Below are positions 56,309-64,000 of a stretch of DNA of 64,000 bases, piece after piece. This DNA comes from Dactylis glomerata. Lineage: Eukaryota; Streptophyta; Magnoliopsida; Poales; Poaceae. Below the pieces are notes generated by a model. The model had not been told where the DNA came from, ran no database searches, and was given only the letters and a program-made list of their open reading frames with translations. Numbering within the stretch: position 1 is the stretch's first letter; each line of letters begins with the position of its first letter. A program made the translations under genes and the position numbers. The stretch is from assembly GCA_007115705.1 (NCBI GenBank), contig QXEO01000464.1, forward strand, positions 4,579,559 to 4,643,558, in the 5' to 3' direction.

Positions 56309-57743
56309 TGATACGTCTCAAACGTATCTATAATTTTTTATGCTCCATGCTTGTTTTTGCACCATTTGCCTTGTGTTTCGTTACACTTCGTGGCGTTTTT
56401 ATGCAATTTCCAGAACTAACCTATTGACAAGATGCCACAGTGCCAGTTCCTTGTTTTTTGCTGTTTTTGTGTTTCAGAAAAGCTACACAGGAAATATTCT
56501 CGGAATTGGACGAAACAAGTTCCAGAAGTCTTATTTTCCTCGGAAGCTTCCACAGAACCGAAGAAGAGGCGGAGTGGGGCCACGAGGGCCCCACACACCA
56601 GGGCGGTGTGGCCCAGGCCCTGGCTGCGCCCCCTATGTGTGAGGAGCCCCTGGCAGCCCCCTGACGATGCCCCTTCGCCTATATAAAGCCTCGGGACGGA
56701 AAACCCTAGGGGACTCGGCAAAATTTCCAGAACAGTTCCGTAGCTCCGCCGCCACCACCGACAAATTTTGGGGGACATAAGTCTCTGTTCCGGCACCCTG
56801 CCGGGACGGGGAAGTGCCCCCGGAGCCATCTCCATCGGTCTCCATCGCCGTCTCCGCCGTCTCCATCGACCTCACCGCCATCTCTATCAACCTTGTTGTC
56901 TCCTATGATGAGGAGGGAGTAGTTCTCCCCCAGGGCTGAGGGCTCTACCGGTAGCTATGTGGTTCACCTCTCTCTCCCATGATGTGATCTTTATGTGATC
57001 GTGAGCTTTGTATCTAGTTGAATTGGTAGATGTTATTATTCAGATATTATGCTACTCCTATGCTTTATTATTGTACTCTCCGGAGGTACCTCGTATCATG
57101 GTGTAAAGGTGACTAGTGTGTGCATCATGTGTGTCTTTTTGGTTAATGTCTCTATGAAATGTTGGTGTTTGTTGGAACTATCTAGAGCGTTCACGGTGAT
57201 AGTGTGGGACAATCTAGTTTGGGTACATACGGACTTTGAGGAGTGCTTCGTAGCCCTACACATGATTAGTGTATGTTTTCCATTGGAGAATTATTTTGAG
57301 TTGCATATTGATGATAGTATCTATTGGTTCAATTATGTTATATTTGTTGGGAGTGTGTCCACTAGTGAAAGTATGATCCCTAGGCCTTGTTTCCAAGCAT
57401 TGCACACCGTTTACTTCCTATTTTGTTACATGTTTGCTCGTAGCGATATTTATTTCAGATCACATTTACTACTTATAATCATCACAACTACTTGTATTTC
57501 ACTATCTCTTCGCCGAACTAGTGCACCTATACATCTGACAAGTGTATTGGGTGTGTTGGGGATACAAGAGACTTTCTTTATCGTAATTGCAGGGTTGTTT
57601 GAGAGGGATAGCTTTGACCTCTTCCTCCCTGAGTTCGATAAACCTTGGGTGATCCACTTAAGGGAAACTTGCTACTGTTCTACAAACCTCTGCACTTGGA
57701 GGCCCAACACTGTCTACAAGAACAGACGCGTGTGTAGACATCA
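56309..57743 (+). repeat. 5' LTR of element F
   Basis: 1435 bp, TGATACGTCTC to GTGTAGACATCA. TATA box TATATAAA at 56680-56687, followed by a GC-rich leader. The frame of 292 codons at 57049-57927 runs through the LTR and primer site and is not a gene. Confidence 0.9.
56680..56687 (+). promoter_or_regulatory. TATA box in the 5' LTR of element F
   Basis: TATATAAA. The same box is at 61834-61841 in the 3' LTR. It is well placed to start the genomic RNA of F. Confidence 0.6.
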
Positions 57744-57753
57744 AGCTCTTTTC

Positions 57754-57771
57754 TGGCGCCGTTGCCGGGGA
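57754..57771 (+). other. Primer-binding site of element F
   Basis: Exact TGGCGCCGTTGCCGGGGA (tRNA-Asp type), 10 bases after the LTR. Confidence 0.88.
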
Positions 57772-57904
57772 GGTAAGGTAAAAGGTACTCACATTCTTTG
57801 GTTACTAAGTCTTTTAGTTGCTGGTGAGTGCTCGAAGTTATTTCCTTTAGATTATGCAATTACATATTTTTGTTTCTTGTTTTTATTTTCACTAGTTAGG
57901 CTTA

Positions 57905-58891
57905 ATGGAAAACAAAGAGTTCTTTAGTCTTTTTCCTGAGTTTAGATATGAAGTGTTTGAAGAGAAAATTGAAAAACCTTTGGAGCTTAATTTGCATGCT
58001 AATAGTGTTGTTAGTATGAATGTTTTGAACACTGTTATTACTAATGCTATAGAAAAGTCTAAGCTTGGGGAAGCTAGTTTTGTTAAGCATGATATTTTTA
58101 GTTCCCCAGCTTTAGTGGAGAAAATTTGCTCTGATGATATTTTATCTTCCATATGTGATAATTCTGATCTTGATGATCCCATGCCTGTTACCTATGTTAG
58201 TGATCATAATTGGGAAAAGTACTATACTTTTGATATTGAAAATCTTTTTGGTACCAATTCTAAGGTTGGAAATTGTTGTACCATTAGTGCTATCCATGTT
58301 CCTTCTTATGATGATATGTTTGATGAATATGCTTTGCGACATAGTAGTTCTCTAGCTTGTGATGATACTAAACCTCTAGTTTATGATGGTTATGATGATG
58401 GGTATAATATCTTCAGTTCACCTACTTTTGAGGAGAAAATTAGTTATGATTATAGTATGCCTCCTGTTTTTGATAATTATGGTGATGAGAATAATTATTC
58501 TGTTGAATCTGCTCCTACTACAATTGATTATGTGTGGAGTATTAATCCTTTTATGCATGTGGCTCGTGATAGAGATCCTTTATGAGATAGTTATATTGTT
58601 AGTTCTATTCATGATGCTACTGAAAGTTATTATGAGAGAGGGAAACATGCTTTGATGGATCTCAACAATATTGAGTTTCCCCTCTTTATGTTGCAATTCT
58701 TGAAGTTGTACTTGTTTTGCCTTCCTATGCTTTTTGCTTTGCGTTTTCATGACTTGTCTCTTTACAAGACTATTTTTCATAGGAAGTGGTTTAGATTTAA
58801 ATGTCTTTCACATTTGCTTTTTGATGCTCTCTATTGCTTTAAGTTCCTATATGGCGCCTTTGCCTCAAGCTCTTATATGGCGCCCACATGA
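57905..58891 (+). pseudogene. Acidic protein of unknown function (element F), one stop codon
   Basis: Homologue of the element G gene at 35707-36555. It opens MENKEFFSLFPEFRYEVFEE and ends SSYMAPT. A TGA at 58583-58585 replaces the Cys codon of the G copy; the rest of the frame to 58891 is open. It has a 46-residue segment (from NSDLDDPMPV to CCTISAIH) that is absent in G without a frame change. Acidic Tyr/Asp repeats fill the first 225 residues; the last 75 are hydrophobic with aromatic residues (KLYLFCLPMLFALRF). No catalytic motif is recognised. It occupies the position of gag, after the primer site. Confidence 0.65.
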
Positions 58892-61462
58892 GCATCTTTG
58901 CAAATTACTGCGCCTAGCTCAAAGGCGTTAAAGAAAAGCACTCTTGGGAGATAACCCATTGTTTATTTTCAGTACTTTTTCTTTTATTTGAGTCTTGGAA
59001 GTTATTACTACTGTAATAACCTCTCCTTATCCTTTTTATTTTGTTTTTGTGCCAAGAGAAGCCTCTAATTTGAGTGAGGTAAGATTTCGGGATGTTGCTG
59101 TCCTGAAACAGATTTCGGTGCTGCACCGTAAAAATTTGTGAAAATTCTCGGTATTTTTTTGGACCTGAAATTTCTTGTGCATATGCCCCAGGTTATATCA
59201 AAACTTTCATTAGTTGAACACTTTTTGATTTGAGCAACAGAAAACCCAAAAATTCGACCTTTGTCAGCTGTTCTGTTTTGACAGATTTCTGCCAATATTT
59301 GTGTTTGCCGCTTTATCGCTTTCTTTTTGAGTTCTTTTGATCACGAAACTTTTGGGGAAGTTGCTACAGTAGTATATGCTTAATAGATGGTGGTTTTAAG
59401 TTGAAACCTGAAGCAAAAAGGGTTGATTCATTACTATGCTTACACTAATGTTGCTAATAGATTTGTGTTTAGTTTTGTATGAAGGAAGTTTTCAAGTGTA
59501 GGGATCAGAGAGTGATGAGATGAGTTGAAGAATGGACAAAAGCTCAAGCTTGGGGATGCCCATGCATCACCCCAAGAAATATCCAAGAAGTACAAGCGTC
59601 AAAGCTTGGGGATGCCCCCGAGGCACCCCTTCTTCATCGGCAAAAATCAGGTCACCCTTCAAAACACTATATTTTTATTGCTTCATGCACTATGTGTTTT
59701 TCTTGGAGCGTCAGTTGTTTTTGCTTTCAGTTTTCTTTTGTTTTGCTTCTGCAATAAATGGTTAGATCACATCATGTTTCTTTTGGAGGAGATGAACTCG
59801 CTTTTCGTTTGCCAAGAACACTCTAGTTTTCACTCTTATCGTTCAACGAGTGTTCTCTTTTTCTGCTACTGCGTTTAGCTTGCATTTTTTGCCTTGATTT
59901 TTGTTCAGATCTTGTTTTATCTTTGCATCAAGGTGTATTTGGACCTCTGGTATATGTTGGTTTTCCTCAAAAGAGTTTCCTCAAAAAGATTTTAATGGTG
60001 TTGGAAAAGAGAAAAAGCTTTATGCAAAAAAGTGGTACAAAAAGAAGCTTGTTTAGACTGCGGCCTAGGCTTTTGCATGCCGTGCTTGATGTCTTTTTGA
60101 TAGTATGCTTAGTGGTTTTGCTGTAGCATGACTTTTCTCAAATGACTGAGATTGCTTAATGAGCCTTTGAAAAAATCATGCGTTGTTTTTATTATATGGA
60201 AGCATTTATTTGGTTTTCTCCTTTGATGCTTTATTTGGGTTGACTTAGCACATGCTTACACCATGTTGACTACAAAAATAAGTCGCCTATAGCCTCTATG
60301 ATCATTTAGTTTTTGACTTTTGATGCCATCTTATGCTTCTTTTAATGTTGCTTTGTCGCTTTGCATGATTATGGCCGTTATTGCTCTCTTAGTTGGTCGC
60401 TCCCAGCCTTTTGCTAGCCCTCATTTTGTACTAAGTATGAGCTCTACTCGTGCATCCAACTTCCAAAAAACCAAGTTTGCCATTGTGTCCACTATAAATT
60501 ACTATGCATGGTATTTGCAAGCCATTCCAAGTAAATTTTCATGTGCTACCTTTCAAAAAAAACCTTCAAAATACTTCTCATTTTGTGACACTGTATTCAG
60601 CTCATGGGGACATAGTGGTCGGATTTGCTATCTTCCATATTGTCTTATTACAAAAAGAAAAAGAAAGAAAAAAGGCACTCCTCCATAGTATGTGAATGTT
60701 GGTGGGCACCCGATGGAATCGGTTAGCCATGGTTTGAGAAAGGAAAAAAGGTGGGGAGGAGTGCCAAGATTTATAAAAGAGCACAAAAGTGCCAATCTCT
60801 CTCTCAAAAACTTGCTTCATTTTTGTATGGAAGATAGTAAGAACCCCATTGTCAGTCGTTGACAAAGACAACCACCTCTCAAAACTAATTTTTATCTCTC
60901 TGTTTTACAAATGAAAAGCTCTAGCACATGTTAAATCACTGCTTCCCTCCGCGAAGGGCCTTTCTTTTACTTTTATGTTGAGTCACCACCTTCTATCTTT
61001 ATGCACCATTAAGAGAGCATAGTTGTCATTCTTAGTATAATGTGCATTGTCCCAAAGTTTTCATTGATTGATTCATGACTATGGTTTCACTTGTTCTTAA
61101 ATTATTTGTATCTAGTCGCCCTCTTAAACTTGAAGGTGTCCTATGCATTTATGTTTTGCTCTCAATGAAGGACAAGCTGAAAACCATTTGTATGTTTTCC
61201 CTTATGATTTGAACACACACTTGACTTTCATTGTTTCATTTTCATGATCTTTTGTTTGTGTTCATTTTCATGTTATAACATGGTTGCTAAGTTTCTATTA
61301 TCAAGATTATGTCTTTCATGCCCATGTTTTAAGTTCTTTGATCTCAGCACTTAATGCTTTACCTATATGATCAAGATTGTGATGGTGCATGTCACCTCAA
61401 AAATTATTTTTTTGTTATCACTTACCTAATCGAGGACGAGCAGGAGTTAAGCTTGGGGATGC
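58892..61462 (+). other. Non-coding 3' region of element F with polypurine tract
   Basis: Sense orientation of the region common to A, B, C and G. AAGCTTGGGGATGC abuts the 3' LTR (61449-61462) and recurs at 59546-59559 and 59602-59615. The inverted repeat GGCACTCCTCC (60674-60684) / GGAGGAGTGCC (60755-60765) follows a purine tract (about 60652-60673). A 117-codon sense frame (59525-59878) with a hydrophobic stretch overlaps the first two polypurine copies. Confidence 0.65.
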
Positions 61463-62639
61463 TGATATGTCTCAAACGTATCTATAATTTTTTATGCTCC
61501 ATGCTTGTTTTTGCACCATTTGCCTTATGTTTCGTTACACTTCGTGGCGTTTTTTATGCGATTTCCGGAACTAACCTATTGACAAGATGCCACAGTGCCA
61601 GTTCCCTGTTTTCTGCTATTTTTGTGTTTCAGGAAAGCTACACAGGAAATATTCTCGGAATTGGACGAAACAAGTTCCAAAAGTCTTATTTTTCTCGGAA
61701 GCTTCCAGGAACCGAAGAAGAGGCGGAGTGGGGCCACGAGGGCCCCATATACCAGGGCGGCGTGGCCCAGGCCCTGGCCGCGCCCCCTATGTGTGAGGAG
61801 CCCCTGGCAGCCCCCTGACGACGCCCCTTCGCCTATATAAAGCCTCGGGACGGAAAACCCTAGGGGAGTCGGTGAAATTTCCAGAACAGTTTTGTAGCTC
61901 CGCTGCCGCCACCGACGAATTTCGGGGGATAGAAGTCTCTGTTCCGGCACTCTGCCGGGACGGGGAAGTGCCCCCGGAGCCATCTCCATCGGTCTCCATC
62001 GCCGTCTCCGCCGTCTCCATCGACCTCACCGCCATCTCTATCAACCTTGCTGTCTCCTATGATGAGGAGGGAGTAGTTCTCCCCCGGGGCTGAGGGCTCT
62101 ACCGGTAGCTATGTGGTTCACCTCTCTCTCTCTCTCCCATGATGTGATCTTTATGTGATCGTGAGCTTTGTATCTAGTTGAATTGGTAGATGTTATTATT
62201 CAGATATTATGCTACTCCTATGCTTTAGTATTGTACTCTCCGGAGGTACCTCGTATCATGGTGTAAAGGTGACTAGTGTCTGCATCATGTGTGTCTTTTT
62301 GGTTAATGTCTCTATGAAATGTTGGTGTTTGTTGGAACCATCTAGTGCGTTCACGGTGATAGTGTGAGACAATCTAGTTTGGGTACATACGGACTTTGAG
62401 GAGTGCTTCGTAGCCCTATGCATGATTAGTGTATGTTTTCCATTGGAGAATTATTTTGAGTTGCATATTGATGATAGTATCTATTGGTTCAATTATGTTA
62501 TATTTGTTGGGAGTGTGTCCACTAGTGAAAGTATGATCCCTAGGCCTTGTTTCCAAGCATTGCACACCATTTACTTCCTATTTTGTTACATGTTTGCTCG
62601 CAGCGATATTTATTTCAGATCACATTTACTACTTATAAT
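61463..62639 (+). repeat. 3' LTR of element F, truncated
   Basis: Aligns with 56309-57479 of the 5' LTR with a few per cent difference and an expanded (CT)n at 62128-62145. It stops at CTTATAAT, after which element D's gag resumes. Confidence 0.88.
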
Positions 62640-62641
62640 GT

Positions 62642-64000
62642 TACATGATGGCTTCGCATGAAGATGGCAACGAGCACAGAGCCAACAATAATCGAGACCG
62701 GCCAAATACTGGTCGATTTATCACTCAAGACCAGATCCGGCACGCAAGGAAGGTCTATTCGGGCGAGGCGCCTTTGGGTCCTAATCCAAGTCCCGAAGAG
62801 TTAGTCGTGCTCCGATTCATCATCCAGGAGCAGAAGGACCAGATTAACTCTGATAAGCGAATCTTAAAACAACGCAGAGACGAAGCCGACGCGTCTAGTA
62901 GAAGACGGGCCGAACGATCGTCACACTATTCGTCGAGCGTCCAACATAGGACGCGGTCGCATATCTCGCTCGGGGGAGAAGCGCGCAACATCACGAGAAA
63001 CCTAGAGTCGGAATTCAACGAGGTCGAATTGCTGCCCAGAACCAAAGAGGCCGCCATCATGGCGACAGCAGCATATATCGCTGCCAATGCGTCCAACGAT
63101 GATGAACATGTGCGGCACCTGCGGAAACTTGCACTCGAAGGAGTCAGGGTGCTTCAAGGCACCAACGAGCAAGACCATGAGGCAACGCCAAGGAGAAACA
63201 TCCCTCCAGTCGAGCCGTCTAGGCACCAAGCAGCAGCGCCAGCAGTAGCGCCCAGGACTCAGGTGGTGGAGCCCATAAACGGCAAGCTTCGGCATGGCTA
63301 GGCTCAAAATAGAGTCGATTCTGCACGTGCGCGACGGGATGCGTGTCGCTTCGAGGAGGAGGCCGAACTAGAGGCATTCGGGAACAGTCGTCACAGACTT
63401 TGTGGCGTGGAGTGCTTTAGCTTCTTGATTCACTCCACACCGCTGCCAAAAGGGATAAAGCTCAGCGACGGTGTAGCCAAGTTCAACGGGCAGCAGAACC
63501 CTCAAATTTGGCCCGATGACTTCATCACCGCCATCACCATCAGCGGCGGATCCAGAGACAATGCTCTGCAGTTACTATCTCTGCATCTGAAGGACAACGC
63601 AAGGGCTTGGCTTAATAACCTTGCCCCAGACAGCATCCATTCTTGGGAAGAATTTCGGCAAGCATTCATCGCAAATTTTTGAGGCACCTCACGATGGCCT
63701 ACGTCATTCGAGGAACTACGCCTATGCGTGCAGAAGACCAGAGAAAACCTAAGGTCCTACATCTCACAATGGCTTAGCCTTCGAAATACATCGGAGAACA
63801 TCTCGCCTGAGAGGGCCATCGACGCTTTTCGGGATGGTCTCATCCGACGAGACTTCAGAGAAGAGCTGGGACGATGCAAGCCCAAGACCATCGACCACCT
63901 TATGAGCTTAGCAAATGAGTGGGCCGATGGAGAAGACTCTATCGCAATCCCTAGAAGCCGTCATCGATCAGCAGACCGCAACATCGACCTGAAGGATCAA
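62642..64000 (+). pseudogene. gag of element D, C-terminal part (runs off the edge)
   Basis: Continues from codon TAC, in the same frame as 55583-56308 if F is removed. Contains a basic, Arg/Ser-rich part (SSRRRAERSSHYSSS), a helical part (KEAAIMATAAYIAANAS) and the Retrotrans_gag domain, with TPLPKGIKLSDGVAKFNG, QLLSLHLKDNARAWLNNLAP and, later, AIDAFRDGLIRRDFREELGR. Two stops, TAG at 63299-63301 and TGA at 63680-63682, interrupt an otherwise open frame of more than 450 codons. Its domain order is that of E's gag, with which it shares many positions. Confidence 0.8.

Larger units (their letters stand above)
56309..62639 (+). mobile_element. Element F: non-autonomous Gypsy-type element, 3' LTR truncated
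   Basis: 5' LTR 56309-57743, primer site 57754-57771, one gene 57905-58891, non-coding 3' region 58892-61462, 3' LTR 61463-62639 missing its last 260 or so bases. TSD TCTAC (56304-56308) on the left; on the right only TAC remains (62642-62644), so the deletion removed the LTR end and part of the TSD. It is a sibling of element G in the opposite orientation. No RT, integrase or protease. Confidence 0.88.
55002..64000 (+). mobile_element. Element D: Gypsy-type element, right end outside the window
   Basis: 5' LTR 55002-55569, primer site 55572-55589, gag split by element F. LTR ends (TGACAAAGG to CCTCGTCA), the two-base gap and the primer site are like those of element E, so D and E are related families with LTRs of 568 and 335 bp. 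The base before the LTR gives CTAGT (54997-55001) as predicted TSD. Protease, RT and integrase, if present, are beyond 64000. Confidence 0.85.

Noticed and set aside
57049..57927. 292-codon frame
   Set aside because: It runs through the LTR, its edge and the primer site of element F; no homologue outside LTRs and no domain.

Overview
The window is plant nuclear DNA, and the repeat content points to the wheat, barley and Aegilops tribe (Triticeae). It is almost wholly transposable elements nested in one another. Evidence for this is paired LTRs with 5-bp target-site duplications (TSDs), Gypsy primer sites complementary to tRNA-Asp, a BARE1/WIS/Angela-like Copia element, a CACTA end with TAGTCCCGGTT subterminal repeats, and several MITEs with clear TSDs. 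I see no intact host gene, no rRNA or tRNA gene and no bacterial feature. Family names are given only at the level I can support. The letters A to G below are local labels.

Layout. (1) 1-9209: two minus-strand, non-autonomous Gypsy-type elements joined in tandem. A runs off the left edge, B is complete, and they share the LTR at 2367-4029. The chain appears to be inserted into the truncated 3' LTR of element C. (2) 9210-19885: element C, minus strand, with a decayed gag-protease gene. A solo LTR (14537-16181, TSD TATCT) splits gag, and a 5'-truncated inverted LTR (18390-19849) splits C's own 5' LTR. (3) 19886-29037: the least LTR-dense part. It holds unassigned AT-rich and GC-rich stretches, Stowaway, Harbinger and hAT-like MITEs, and the 3' end of an L1-type LINE. 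(4) 29038-44717: element E, minus strand, TSD CTAGC, 335-bp LTRs, inserted into that LINE. E has an open 807-codon gag, a protease frame, and on the opposite strand a multi-exon gene of the 'putative gypsy type transposon' family. A younger element G (31579-38232, TSD GTCAC) sits inside exon 2 of that antisense gene. (5) 44953-54498: a deletion-derived CACTA element split by a complete Copia element (45468-53691, TSD AATTG). (6) 55002-64000: element D, plus strand, related to E by its termini. Its gag is split by element F (56309-62639, plus strand), and D runs off the right edge.

How the pieces relate. A, B, C, F and G share LTR ends, primer site and a roughly 2.6-kb non-coding 3' region, but carry different coding modules: gag-protease in C, a deletion scar in A, a short gag-like protein in B, and an acidic protein of unknown role in F and G. 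No complete Gypsy element here shows reverse transcriptase or integrase, so all would need proteins supplied in trans. The only RT and integrase remnants of an LTR element are in the degenerate Copia polyprotein.

Reading was by eye. Differences between LTRs and ages are hand counts. Family assignment, selection tests and boundaries outside the window need computation.
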